Positions 19,756 to 27,675 of a stretch of 64,000 bases of DNA are shown piece after piece. The notes beneath the pieces are model-generated. The model was not told the origin of the DNA. It was given only the letters and a program-made list of their open reading frames with translations, and did not search any database. Both the position numbers and the translations under genes were made by a program. Source of the DNA: Parasphingorhabdus flavimaris (GTDB lineage: Bacteria; Pseudomonadota; Alphaproteobacteria; Sphingomonadales; Sphingomonadaceae). The stretch covers positions 62,001-126,000 of the forward strand of contig NZ_JABWMH010000001.1 in assembly GCF_013371215.1 (NCBI RefSeq), written 5' to 3'. How positions within the stretch are numbered: position 1 is the stretch's first letter; every line of letters begins with the position of its first letter.

Positions 19756-19964
19756 CCTCAGGCGCCGGGCGCGGACATCCGTCCGCTTGGCTTTCGCGCC
19801 ATAAGGCGCGGCGGCCGGTCGGCCTTGCCTCGGCCGCGCCTCGGTCGGAAACTAACTGTGAGTGTGAGCGCCGAACCGACGCGAAGCGGAGGCAAGCGCG
19901 ACCGCGCGTCCGAGCTTATGCGAGGATAGCCAAGCGGACGGATGTCCGCGCCCGGCGCTTGAGG
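19756..19964. repeat. 209-bp palindromic repeat element (MITE/ERIC-like)
   Basis: The outer arms 19756-19792 and 19928-19964 are reverse complements with 36 of 37 positions matching. The interior (19793-19927) continues as an imperfect palindrome around a short centre, with matching CATAAG, CTTGCCTC and CGCGTCGG-like blocks on both sides. It starts two bases after the aspC stop. Reading frames on either strand are by-products of the symmetry. The rest of the gap to 20170 holds one minus-strand terminator and no gene. Confidence 0.8.
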
Positions 19965-19974
19965 TTCGAATAAA

Positions 19975-19994
19975 AACGCCCCGTCGGAGGCGTT
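19975..19994 (-). terminator. Minus-strand terminator-like hairpin
   Basis: AACGCC (19975-19980) pairs with GGCGTT (19989-19994) across an 8-nt loop. Read on the minus strand it is followed by TTTTTATT. No minus-strand gene is evident upstream, so it may belong to the repeat element or to an unrecognised RNA from 20000-20150. Confidence 0.5.
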
Positions 19995-20170
19995 CGCGCA
20001 GCGAACTGCCGCGAGACACGGTAAACACCCCTCCGATAGAAAATCTTCGCGCGGCCAAACTGAATATGCCCATGTGATCAGGTTCACAGCGGGGACAGGA
20101 AAACTATATTAATGGATGTAACCTACAGGCGGGATGGTTCGAACAGTTGATGGCCCCCAAGGAACAGACA

Positions 20171-20329
20171 ATGATGAAAATATTCAAATCCGATTTGACC
20201 TACAGCCTCGGCGGCGGCTTTATCGCCGGTGCATTGGTATTGTTTTTCATGCAACCTGCCGAGCAGCGGCCTGACCTCGGTCAGAACCTGTCGTCGACGG
20301 TTAGCTCGGCTTCGCAGCTGATCGGTTAG
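20171..20329 (+). CDS. Small single-helix membrane protein
   Basis: A 52-residue protein, MMKIFKSDLTYSLGGGFIAG..., with one membrane helix (about residues 10-28) and a Gln/Ser-rich exported tail. AAGGAA lies 6 bases before the ATG at 20171; a longer start at 20147 has no ribosome site. Its stop is 3 bases before the MsrA start, so the two are probably co-transcribed. I do not recognise the family. Confidence 0.65.
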   Translation: MMKIFKSDLTYSLGGGFIAGALVLFFMQPAEQRPDLGQNLSSTVSSASQLIG

Positions 20330-20332
20330 ACA

Positions 20333-21073
20333 ATGATGGGGCCGTTTCTCTCCAGAACAATCATGTTTGGCGTCAGTATCGCCTGCGTTGGAGCGATATG
20401 GGCCGGCGTGCAGACAGCGCTGCCTGCTGATCAGGGCGCGAATCGCGCGTTCGTTGGCGAAGCCCAAGCAGCCGAGAAGGCAACGATCATTCCCAAGCCT
20501 CGTGTCGACGCTGAGGAATCAGGAAAGCGTGCCGTGGCGATATTTGCCGGCGGCTGCTTCTGGGGTGTCGAAGGCGTGTTTGAACATACGAAAGGCGTCG
20601 TCAGTGCCTCGTCCGGCTATCATGGCGGCACCAAACGCAGCGCATCCTACAAGCTGGTCAGCGCAGGCCTGACCGATCACGCCGAAGCAGTGCGAGTGGT
20701 CTATGACCCCAGCCAGATCAGCTATGGCGAGCTGATGCAGATATTCTTTTCGGTGATCGCCGATCCGACCATGCTCAACGCCCAAGGCCCCGATCGCGGC
20801 AAACATTATCGCAGCGCGCTGGTGCCGGTCAATGCGCAGCAAGCAAAAGCCGCTCGTGCCTATATCGCGCAGCTGGACAAGGGGCGCTATTGGAAGCGCC
20901 CGATCGTGACCAAGGTTGAAGCTTACAAGGCCTTTTATCCGGCCGAGTCCTATCATCAGGATTTCATCCAGAAAAACCCCCGCCAGGGCTATATCGTGCG
21001 TTGGGACAAGCCCAAGATTGCCAATCTGAAGCGCCATTTCCCGCAGCAATATCGGGCCAAGCCGGTCGGCTGA
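20333..21073 (+). CDS. msrA: Peptide methionine sulfoxide reductase MsrA, exported form
   Basis: A 246-residue enzyme reducing Met-S-sulfoxide in proteins. An N-terminal hydrophobic signal or anchor (about 7-28) is followed by the catalytic domain with nucleophile Cys in FAGGCFWGVEGVFEHTKGV (about 67-85), then SSGYHGG and GLTDHAEAVRVVYDP. The C-terminal YHQDF is present, followed by a basic tail. The leader implies periplasmic action, unlike cytosolic MsrA. It follows a small membrane protein gene by 3 bp. Confidence 0.94.
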   Translation: MMGPFLSRTIMFGVSIACVGAIWAGVQTALPADQGANRAFVGEAQAAEKATIIPKPRVDAEESGKRAVAIFAGGCFWGVEGVFEHTKGVVSASSGYHGGTKRSASYKLVSAGLTDHAEAVRVVYDPSQISYGELMQIFFSVIADPTMLNAQGPDRGKHYRSALVPVNAQQAKAARAYIAQLDKGRYWKRPIVTKVEAYKAFYPAESYHQDFIQKNPRQGYIVRWDKPKIANLKRHFPQQYRAKPVG

Positions 21074-21160
21074 AAAGCGCGCATATCATGCAAATGGTTT
21101 AAGAGGACGTTAGCTTTCGCCTGTTAATCTGGTGCCACGAGGCGATAAACAGGGGTATCG

Positions 21161-21256
21161 ATGATGGTAAACCACGAATTTGAAATCATGATCGCATGTG
21201 CGGCGTTGCTCGTGGGTGTCGGCATGTTGTGGATGGCGCGGAGCCAGCCCGACTGA
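21161..21256 (+). CDS. Candidate 31-residue membrane peptide
   Basis: The frame reads MMVNHEFEIMIACAALLVGV and continues to RSQPD, with one hydrophobic helix spanning about residues 8-26. CAGGGG lies 7 bases before the first ATG. It sits between MsrA and the infC terminator. The evidence is a good ribosome site plus a membrane-like composition; there is no family support. Confidence 0.4.
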   Translation: MMVNHEFEIMIACAALLVGVGMLWMARSQPD

Positions 21257-21292
21257 GCAAGGGCCCGGGCTCTGCTGAAGCGGCAAGCCGGC

Positions 21293-21322
21293 AAAAAAAA
21301 AGGCCCTCGTCGCCGAGGGCCT
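21293..21322 (-). terminator. infC rho-independent terminator
   Basis: The stem AGGCCCTCG/CGAGGGCCT (21301-21309/21314-21322) has a 4-nt loop. On the minus strand it is followed by a run of nine T, just after the infC stop codon. Confidence 0.95.
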
Positions 21323-21329
21323 GTTTGGA

Positions 21330-21869
21330 TTATTTCGGGCTGAGTACCATCAGCATCTGACGGCCTTCGAGCTTCGGATAAGCTTCAACCTTCGCGGTTT
21401 CCTTCATGTCTTCCTGCACCCGCACGAGCAATGCCATGCCGAGTTGCTGGTGTGACATTTCACGACCGCGGAAGCGCAGGGTCACCTTGACCTTGTCGCC
21501 ATTGTCGATGAACTTGTTCACGTTGCGCATTTTGACGTTATAATCATGATCGTCGATATTCGGACGCATCTTGATTTCCTTGACGTCCTGAACCTTCTGC
21601 GTCTTGCGCGCGGCATTGGCCTTTTTCTGGGCCTCATATTTGAATTTGCCGACGTCGAGATATTTTGCAACCGGTGGCTGCGCGTTCGGAGAAACCTCGA
21701 CCAGGTCGAGGCCAACTTCTGCTGCTCGCTCGATCGCTTCCCTCGTGTTCATCACGCCAAGGTTTTCACCCTTGTCGTCGATAACTCTGACGGTGTCGGA
21801 ATTGATCAGATCATTGAAGCGCGGGCCACCTTTTACAGGCGGCGTGGGGCGACGAGGTGGTGCAGCTAT
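21330..21869 (-). CDS. infC: Translation initiation factor IF-3 with AUA start codon
   Basis: IF-3 binds the 30S subunit and proofreads start-codon choice. The frame gives 179 residues, normal for the family, only if read from ATA at 21869-21867, with AGGAG eight bases upstream. It then reads [39 protein letters not shown] and the IF-3 core [28 protein letters not shown] at 21755 would remove 38 conserved residues. Non-canonical starts in infC are the known basis of its autoregulation; AUU is classic and AUA is rarer. It lies 139 bp after thrS. Confidence 0.9.
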   Translation of the reverse strand: MAAPPRRPTPPVKGGPRFNDLINSDTVRVIDDKGENLGVMNTREAIERAAEVGLDLVEVSPNAQPPVAKYLDVGKFKYEAQKKANAARKTQKVQDVKEIKMRPNIDDHDYNVKMRNVNKFIDNGDKVKVTLRFRGREMSHQQLGMALLVRVQEDMKETAKVEAYPKLEGRQMLMVLSPK

Positions 21870-22008
21870 GTTAAATACTCCTGAGTGGTTGTCTATGGTG
21901 GCTCATTAGCCGCAAAGTTTACACGAATAAAGCCTTCTTGATGGCGAAAGAGATATTAGCCATCAGGATTGTGGTGAGAATGCCACAGCTTCCCTGCTCA
22001 TATGGTCG

Positions 22009-24012
22009 TCATGCGACCGATTTCAAGTCCGGCGGCAGTGCTTCGTTCTTCAACATGGCCACGACCTCGTCAAGGGTCAGGAATTCCTGGTCCTTCTGGC
22101 CGAGCCGACGCAGCGCAACCTTGCCCTCTTCCGCTTCGCGCATGCCAACCACGAGGATATTCGGGACTTTTCCGACCGAATGTTCGCGCACCTTGTAGTT
22201 GATCTTTTCGTTGCGCAGATCCGCCTCGACCCGGATGCCGGCGGCTTTCAGTCTTTCAACCACCTGCTCGGCATAAGGATTGGCGTCGGTCACGATCGTA
22301 GCGACCACAGCTTGAGTCGGCGCGAGCCAGAGCGGCAGCTTGCCGGCATAATGTTCGATGAGAATGCCGATAAACCGTTCGAAGGAGCCGAGAATCGCGC
22401 GGTGCAGCATGATCGGCTGGTGGCGTTCGCCATCCTCGCCGACATAGGTCGCGTCGAGACGTTCCGGCAGTACCGTATCGGTCTGGATCGTGCCGACCTG
22501 CCAGGTCCGACCGATTGCGTCGGTCAGGTGGAATTCGAGCTTGGGCGCATAAAAGGCACCTTCGCCGGGCAATTCTTCCCAGCCATATTCTTCGGTGTCA
22601 CGCCCGGTCGCCACGACGGCGTCGCGCAGGGACTGTTCCGACCAGTCCCACATTTCGTCGCTGCCGATGCGCTTGTCGGGGCGGAGCGCCAATTTGATCG
22701 CGTAATTTTCGAAGCCGAGATCGCGGTAGCAGCGGTCGAGCATGTCGCAGAACAGGCCAACTTCCTCGATCAATTGTTCCCTGGTGCAGAATATATGCGC
22801 GTCATCCTGCGTGAATTGCCGCACCCGCATCAATCCGTGCAGCGCGCCATGTGGCTCGTTGCGATGGCAGCAGCCGAATTCGGCCATGCGGATCGGAAGG
22901 TCGCGATAGCTCTTGATGCCCTGGCGAAAGACCAGAACATGGGCCGGACAGTTCATCGGCTTGATCGCCATCATGTCGGACGTGCCGGTGACAACGGGGC
23001 CGTCGCTCTCGGCATCGGGAACCTCGTCGGGCACGGCGAACATATTCTCGCTATATTTGCCCCAGTGGCCAGATTGCTCCCATTGGCGCACGTCCATCAG
23101 CTGCGGCGTCTTGACCTCTTCATAGTCGGCCTCGATCTGGCGGCGGCGCATATATTGCTCGAGCGCCTGCCAGATCACATAGCCCTTGGGATGCCAGAAA
23201 ATGCTGCCCTGCGCTTCGGACTGGATATGGTAGAGATCCATTTCCTGGCCGAGTTTGCGGTGGTCGCGCTTGGCCGCTTCCTCGAGCCGGACGAGATGGG
23301 CACCCAGCTGTTTCTTGTTGAGCCAGCCGGTGCCGTAGATGCGTGACAGTTGCGGGTTGCGCTGGTCGCCGCGCCAATAGGCACCAGACACGCGCATCAG
23401 CTTGAACGCCTTGGGATCGAGCTTGCCGGTCGAGGCGAGATGCGGGCCGCGGCACATGTCCATCCAGTCGTTTCCGGACCAGTAGACCGTGATCTCGTCG
23501 CCCTCGGGCAGCTCTGCAGCCCATTCGGCCTTGAACGTCTCGCCATCCTTCTGCCAGCGGGCGATCAGATCGTCGCGCTGCCAGACTTCGCGGCGAAGCG
23601 GCTTGTCGGCGGCGATGATCCGCTGCATTTCTTCCTCGATCTTCGGCAGATCCTCGTCGGTGAACGGGTCGCCGGCGGGCGCGAAGTCATAGTAAAAGCC
23701 GTCGTCGGTCGACGGGCCAAAGGTGATCTGCGTGCCGGGGAAGAGATTCTGCACCGCCTCTGCCAGGATATGGGCATAGTCATGGCGGGCCAGTTCCAGC
23801 GCGTCTTCCTCGTCGCGGGAGGTGACCAGCGCCAGTTCCGTGTCTTCCGTCAGCGGCCGCATGATATCGCGCAGCTCGCCGTCAATCTTCGCGGCCAGCG
23901 CGGCTTTGGCAAGGCCCGGTCCGATGTCGGCGGCAATCTGTGCGGGGGTAGTGCCCATGGCCACTTCACGCGCGCTGCCGTCGGGAAGGGTGATTGTGAT
24001 CATCTCGGTCAT
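22009..24012 (-). CDS. thrS: Threonyl-tRNA synthetase
   Basis: A 667-residue class II synthetase. An N-terminal TGS domain ([17 protein letters not shown]...) is followed by the editing domain ([17 protein letters not shown], about 78-94). The catalytic core has zinc-ligand Cys in [12 protein letters not shown] and motif 2 [26 protein letters not shown]. The C-terminal anticodon-binding domain has [21 protein letters not shown]. Length is near the family's roughly 640-660. It is followed by infC, an arrangement also seen in enterics. Confidence 0.96.
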   Translation of the reverse strand: MTEMITITLPDGSAREVAMGTTPAQIAADIGPGLAKAALAAKIDGELRDIMRPLTEDTELALVTSRDEEDALELARHDYAHILAEAVQNLFPGTQITFGPSTDDGFYYDFAPAGDPFTDEDLPKIEEEMQRIIAADKPLRREVWQRDDLIARWQKDGETFKAEWAAELPEGDEITVYWSGNDWMDMCRGPHLASTGKLDPKAFKLMRVSGAYWRGDQRNPQLSRIYGTGWLNKKQLGAHLVRLEEAAKRDHRKLGQEMDLYHIQSEAQGSIFWHPKGYVIWQALEQYMRRRQIEADYEEVKTPQLMDVRQWEQSGHWGKYSENMFAVPDEVPDAESDGPVVTGTSDMMAIKPMNCPAHVLVFRQGIKSYRDLPIRMAEFGCCHRNEPHGALHGLMRVRQFTQDDAHIFCTREQLIEEVGLFCDMLDRCYRDLGFENYAIKLALRPDKRIGSDEMWDWSEQSLRDAVVATGRDTEEYGWEELPGEGAFYAPKLEFHLTDAIGRTWQVGTIQTDTVLPERLDATYVGEDGERHQPIMLHRAILGSFERFIGILIEHYAGKLPLWLAPTQAVVATIVTDANPYAEQVVERLKAAGIRVEADLRNEKINYKVREHSVGKVPNILVVGMREAEEGKVALRRLGQKDQEFLTLDEVVAMLKNEALPPDLKSVA

Positions 24013-24161
24013 GGGCTCAGGTCATCTCAAAGTTTGTCAAAGTTGGGGCCAAGGAAGGGCGTTCTGCAGTCCTTACAAGGGTGGATTGGACTTAGACTTT
24101 TGCGGTTTCAAGTCAACCAAATCAGGGAGATCGCAGAACTTATGTGGAAAGTGTCATATTC

Positions 24162-24228
24162 ATTATGTCATGTTCACTTGACATTTGCGCGCGAATCGCG
24201 CAAATAAGTCAAGTAGACATGACATAAT
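24162..24228. promoter_or_regulatory. 67-bp three-part palindrome in the thrS divergent region
   Basis: Three nested pairs share one centre near 24194-24195: ATTATGTCATG/CATGACATAAT (24162-24172/24218-24228), ACTTGAC/GTCAAGT (24176-24182/24208-24214) and ATTTGCGCG/CGCGCAAAT (24183-24191/24197-24205). A TTGACA at 24178-24183 could be a rightward -35, and its mirror TTGACT a leftward one. It lies upstream of the tiny ORF and the membrane/XRE pair, a likely operator region. Confidence 0.7.
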
Positions 24229-24255
24229 GTCCATGTCGCTTGATGGAGGAAGATC

Positions 24256-24351
24256 ATGAAATCGAAACGCTGCTGGGGCCGGGCGATGACGCCCAATGAA
24301 AATATCGCCATGTGGGCGGCACTGGTGATCCTGTTTCTGGGGGCTATGTGA
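24256..24351 (+). CDS. Candidate 31-residue membrane peptide
   Basis: It begins MKSKRCWGRAMTPNENIAMW, with a basic start and a hydrophobic C-terminal helix ending FLGAM. GGAGGA lies 6 bases before the ATG, and the ORF is the first one after the 67-bp palindrome. It is 58 bp ahead of the membrane protein gene at 24410 and may be its co-transcribed leader. No family is recognised. Confidence 0.5.
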   Translation: MKSKRCWGRAMTPNENIAMWAALVILFLGAM

Positions 24352-24409
24352 ACGGCGGCAGCACGGCCGAGAGCCTCGTTATTTCTGTCATGAACGGAGG
24401 GAGATTGCC

Positions 24410-25015
24410 ATGATCAATGGAAATGAAGGTGAAAAACAAACAGCCGTCTGGGGCGGGCGGCTAAAGCTGTTCGGCATGGCATCAATCCTCTGTCTGGCGC
24501 TTTCCATGGTCTTTGTGCTCACCCAATCACCGCCCGATTGGCAACGCGGACTGATTGCCGTTGTAAACGTCATCCTGCTACTCGCGGCCGGCTGGTCAAT
24601 GATGCGGCTGATGGAGGTCAACCGGGCGGCAACGACAGCGTCTTCCCGTTACCTCAAACGCATGATGCTGGTCATGGTCATTTACGTCGCCGGTGTTTTT
24701 TTTGCAGAGTTTCTGTTTGATCATTACGCGGTGACCGGGATTCTTGCCTTTGTCGTTGCCCTTGTTCCCGCGCTCGGAGTTCTCGGATTCATAGGGGCGA
24801 TCGGGCGATATTTGCTGGAAGAACAGGACGAATATATCCGGATGCGCGAGACGCAGAAATTCCTGATCGCTACCGGATTCATGATGGTGATCATCACGGT
24901 TTACGGCTTTTTTGAACAATATGATCTTGTACCCCACATACCGGTCTATTTCGCTTTTGTGGTCTGGTGCGCTGGCCTGGGCGTGGCCAGTCTGTTCCAG
25001 TGGAGGCGGGGATGA
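24410..25015 (+). CDS. Membrane protein coupled to an XRE regulator
   Basis: A 201-residue protein with about six membrane helices (starting near residues 21, 47, 82, 106, 146 and 174). Conserved-looking acidic and aromatic turns such as LEEQDEYIRMRETQKF occur before helix 5. Similar membrane proteins paired with a short XRE regulator are widespread, and the membrane partner is thought to modulate the regulator; the function here is unknown. GGGAG lies before the ATG. The stop overlaps the regulator start (ATGA). Confidence 0.78.
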   Translation: MINGNEGEKQTAVWGGRLKLFGMASILCLALSMVFVLTQSPPDWQRGLIAVVNVILLLAAGWSMMRLMEVNRAATTASSRYLKRMMLVMVIYVAGVFFAEFLFDHYAVTGILAFVVALVPALGVLGFIGAIGRYLLEEQDEYIRMRETQKFLIATGFMMVIITVYGFFEQYDLVPHIPVYFAFVVWCAGLGVASLFQWRRG

Positions 25016-25203
25016 AAAACCGCCTCAAGGTTCTCCGCGCCGAGCGCGACTGGTCGCAGGCTGATCTCGCCGAACGGCTCAAGGTTTCCCGGCAGAGCGT
25101 CAACGCGATCGAAACCGGCAAATATGATCCGTCGCTGCCGCTGGCATTCCGGATCGCTGACCTTTTCGAAATGCCGATCGAGGAGATATTCCAGCGCGAC
25201 TGA
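25012..25203 (+). CDS. Short XRE-family transcriptional regulator
   Basis: A 63-residue protein that is almost only an HTH: LRAERDWSQADLAERLKVSRQSVNAIETGKYDPSLPLAFRIADLFEMPIEEIF. This is the YozG/Cro-like compact class. The start at 25012 overlaps the membrane protein stop, inside its GGCGGGG ribosome site. It probably binds the palindrome at 24162-24228 and autoregulates the unit (inference). Confidence 0.9.
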   Translation: MKNRLKVLRAERDWSQADLAERLKVSRQSVNAIETGKYDPSLPLAFRIADLFEMPIEEIFQRD

Positions 25204-25255
25204 TCGACGGAAAAATTGTGATGCACTGGCGCCCATGTTGTTTTAAGCTCCGTAA

Positions 25256-25603
25256 ATGTCTGATGTAGCAAATATCTGGCTGGTGGATGGCGATAACGCG
25301 CTGAAGCGCCGGGTGCGGATCGAGGTGATCGGCAAATCCTTTGCGCTGTATGAACAGCAATGGCGCAGCGAAGCCTATTTCTTCGGCGATCTGGTCTATC
25401 TCGGCAAGCAAGGCGAGTCCCATGTCTTCGGTCTCGATGACGGTATTAAGGCGCGGCCGAAATGGAAGCTGGGGTTCAGGGGTGATATTCCAGCCGAGCT
25501 GACGGCAATGCTGCCCAAGGTCAAAAAGCCGGCGATATCCAATATCGGCATGCTGATCATTGCCTTTCTATGTCTGGCGATTGTCTATTTTGCCGCGCGC
25601 TAA
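25256..25603 (+). CDS. Hypothetical protein with C-terminal membrane anchor
   Basis: A 115-residue protein. About 90 soluble residues (IEVIGKSFALYEQQWRSEAYFFGDLVYLGKQGESHVFGLDDG) precede a single C-terminal helix (about 95-112) and a basic end, suggesting a tail anchor. I do not recognise a domain. Ribosome site weak. The following 158 bp show no further gene. Confidence 0.65.
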   Translation: MSDVANIWLVDGDNALKRRVRIEVIGKSFALYEQQWRSEAYFFGDLVYLGKQGESHVFGLDDGIKARPKWKLGFRGDIPAELTAMLPKVKKPAISNIGMLIIAFLCLAIVYFAAR

Positions 25604-25761
25604 AGCGCGGGCATGTGTCAGCCCCGTGCTGCAAAGCCAGGGCTGACTGGTTGATGTCCGCACAAGCGGCCAGCCGGCGCACCTTCTCATCCGCTATTTT
25701 TTGATTATAGGGCGGGAGATGAATCCCCGCCTTCGCGCGGCAAACCTATACGGAAAAATCT

Positions 25762-26508
25762 ATGGAAGACGACATTCTCTATCTCGACCGTCCCGGCGGA
25801 CCTTCGCTGGCTTATTGCTACACTCCGGCGAAACCGGGCGTGAAGGGGACCACTATCGTATTCCTGCCCGGCTATATGTCGGACATGGAAGGCGGCAAGG
25901 CGCTTGCGGTCGATGCCTGGGCGAAGCAGCAGGGCAGGGCGATGCTGCGGCTCGACTATGCCGGCTGCGGCGCGAGCGGTGGCGAGTTCGAGGATCAGAG
26001 CCTTATCGACTGGCGCGATGATGTGCTGTTCCTGATCGACAAGGTGACTTCGGGGTCGATCACCCTGGTCGGTTCGTCGATGGGTGGCTGGCTGATGTTG
26101 CTGGTGGCGCTGTCGCGTCCGATGCGGGTCAAGCATCTGATCGGCATCGCCGCCGCGCCGGACTTCACCGACTGGGGCTTTACCCAGGAGCAGAAAATGA
26201 CGATCCTGCGCGACGGCAAGCTGGAGGAAGACAGCGAATATTCCGACGAACCCTATGTCACGACCCGGACATTCTGGCAGTCGGGTGACAGCAACCGGTT
26301 GCTCCACAAGGAAATTGCTTTCGACGGTGCGGTGCGGCTGCTGCATGGCCAGAAGGACATGGATGTGCCGTGGGAATATAGTCTCGAGACGGCGAAGAAA
26401 ATCCGTTCAGATGATGTGCAGGTCCATCTGGTAAAGGACGGCGATCACCGCTTGTCGCGGGATCAGGATATTGCCCTGCTGATTGATATTCTGTCGCGTC
26501 TGGGGTGA
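25762..26508 (+). CDS. Alpha/beta-hydrolase
   Basis: A 248-residue alpha/beta-hydrolase with oxyanion region FLPGYMSDMEGGKA and nucleophile elbow GSSMGG (Ser106). Asp in LLHGQKDMDVP (about 198-200) and His in KDGDHRLSR (about 230) complete a triad. It resembles palmitoyl-thioesterase/ABHD10-type enzymes, but the substrate is unknown. No signal peptide. The TPR gene follows 40 bp after its stop. Confidence 0.88.
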   Translation: MEDDILYLDRPGGPSLAYCYTPAKPGVKGTTIVFLPGYMSDMEGGKALAVDAWAKQQGRAMLRLDYAGCGASGGEFEDQSLIDWRDDVLFLIDKVTSGSITLVGSSMGGWLMLLVALSRPMRVKHLIGIAAAPDFTDWGFTQEQKMTILRDGKLEEDSEYSDEPYVTTRTFWQSGDSNRLLHKEIAFDGAVRLLHGQKDMDVPWEYSLETAKKIRSDDVQVHLVKDGDHRLSRDQDIALLIDILSRLG

Positions 26509-26548
26509 GCCCGGTCCGGTCAACCCAAGCCTTGTAACGGATATTCCC

Positions 26549-27379
26549 ATGATTTCATCCTTGCTCCTGCCCCTGTTGATGCAATCGGTTACCCCTTATG
26601 GTTCGCCGATCGACCCCGTGCTGCTGCCTTCGAAACCCAAGAACGAACAGCCCGTCGAAGCTGCCGCGCCGGTAGCGAAAACAGCGACCGATATCCGCTT
26701 TGAACAATGTCTCGACCAGGCGGCTGACGATCCGGCCAACGGCTTGCTCGTCGCCAACAAATGGCAGATCGAAGGCGGCGGCTATCTGGCGCGCAATTGC
26801 CTCGGCTTTGCCTATGCCGGACAGGAAGACTGGGCAAAGGCGGTTGCCGAATTCGTTCAGGCCGCGGATGGCGCGCAAGCGGCGGGCGACGAACGCGCCG
26901 CGATTTTCTGGTCGCAGGCCGGTAATGCCGCATTCGCCGGGAATGACGAGCAGGCCGCCCTCAAATATCTGGCCACTGCGCTGGAGCAGGATACGCTGGA
27001 CGGATTGCTGAAAGGCGAAGTCCATCTCGACATGGCGCGCGTCCACGTCGCCTTGAATCAATATGACGAGGCGAAGCGGCAATTTGCTCTGGTCCACCAG
27101 CTGGTGCCGGAAGATCCGCTCGGCTGGTTGCTGTCCGCGACATTGGCGCGCCGGATGGGCGATCTTGCACAGGCCAAAACCGATATCGCGACGGCGGCAC
27201 GGCTGGTGACCACCGATCCGGCCATCGCGCTCGAGGCGGGGAACATTGCCTATGAAGCCGGTGACTTGGTGAACGCGAAGGGCAGCTGGCAGCAGGCGGT
27301 CAAATTTGGACCCGACAGTCCGGCAGCCAAGGCGGCAACCCGCTATCTGGCACAGCTCGAAGACAGCATGGCGGAATGA
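26549..27379 (+). CDS. TPR-repeat protein, probably exported
   Basis: A 276-residue protein. A hydrophobic N-terminus (MISSLLLPLLMQSVTPYG) reads as a signal peptide. Tandem TPR-like helix pairs (about 85-265) follow, e.g. YAGQEDWAKAVAEFVQAADGA and LNQYDEAKRQFALVHQLVPEDPLGW. TPR arrays mediate protein contacts; the partner is unknown. The start at 26549 is preferred over an upstream in-frame codon inside the hydrolase gene. GTGCCAAG/CTTGGCAC (27391-27398/27425-27432) forms a weak hairpin after it. Confidence 0.82.
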   Translation: MISSLLLPLLMQSVTPYGSPIDPVLLPSKPKNEQPVEAAAPVAKTATDIRFEQCLDQAADDPANGLLVANKWQIEGGGYLARNCLGFAYAGQEDWAKAVAEFVQAADGAQAAGDERAAIFWSQAGNAAFAGNDEQAALKYLATALEQDTLDGLLKGEVHLDMARVHVALNQYDEAKRQFALVHQLVPEDPLGWLLSATLARRMGDLAQAKTDIATAARLVTTDPAIALEAGNIAYEAGDLVNAKGSWQQAVKFGPDSPAAKAATRYLAQLEDSMAE

Positions 27380-27675
27380 AAATCCAGCCGGTGCCAAGGC
27401 GGCGGCTTCGAGGATAAAATACGGCTTGGCACTGTCTTGTGACGTACCATTTTCGTCGCGGCACGGCTCGCGATGTCAGGCGACAGCGATCGGCACAATC
27501 CTGTTACAACAGGTCAATGGCTCAAAAAATTGGCCTTTTTCTCCAGCGCCATAGGGTGAAAGTCGCGGTTGTCGATTGACGGCAACAGGAGCAATGGGAT
27601 AGAATTTAGTCGGGTCGCTCCAGGACCTAGACCAACAATGGCGGGTCAAAACTCAAAGTAAATGGAGCGAAATCA

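Noticed and set aside
19758-20087. 109-codon minus-strand frame over the palindromic element
   Set aside because: It consists of the inverted-repeat sequence and has no independent coding evidence.
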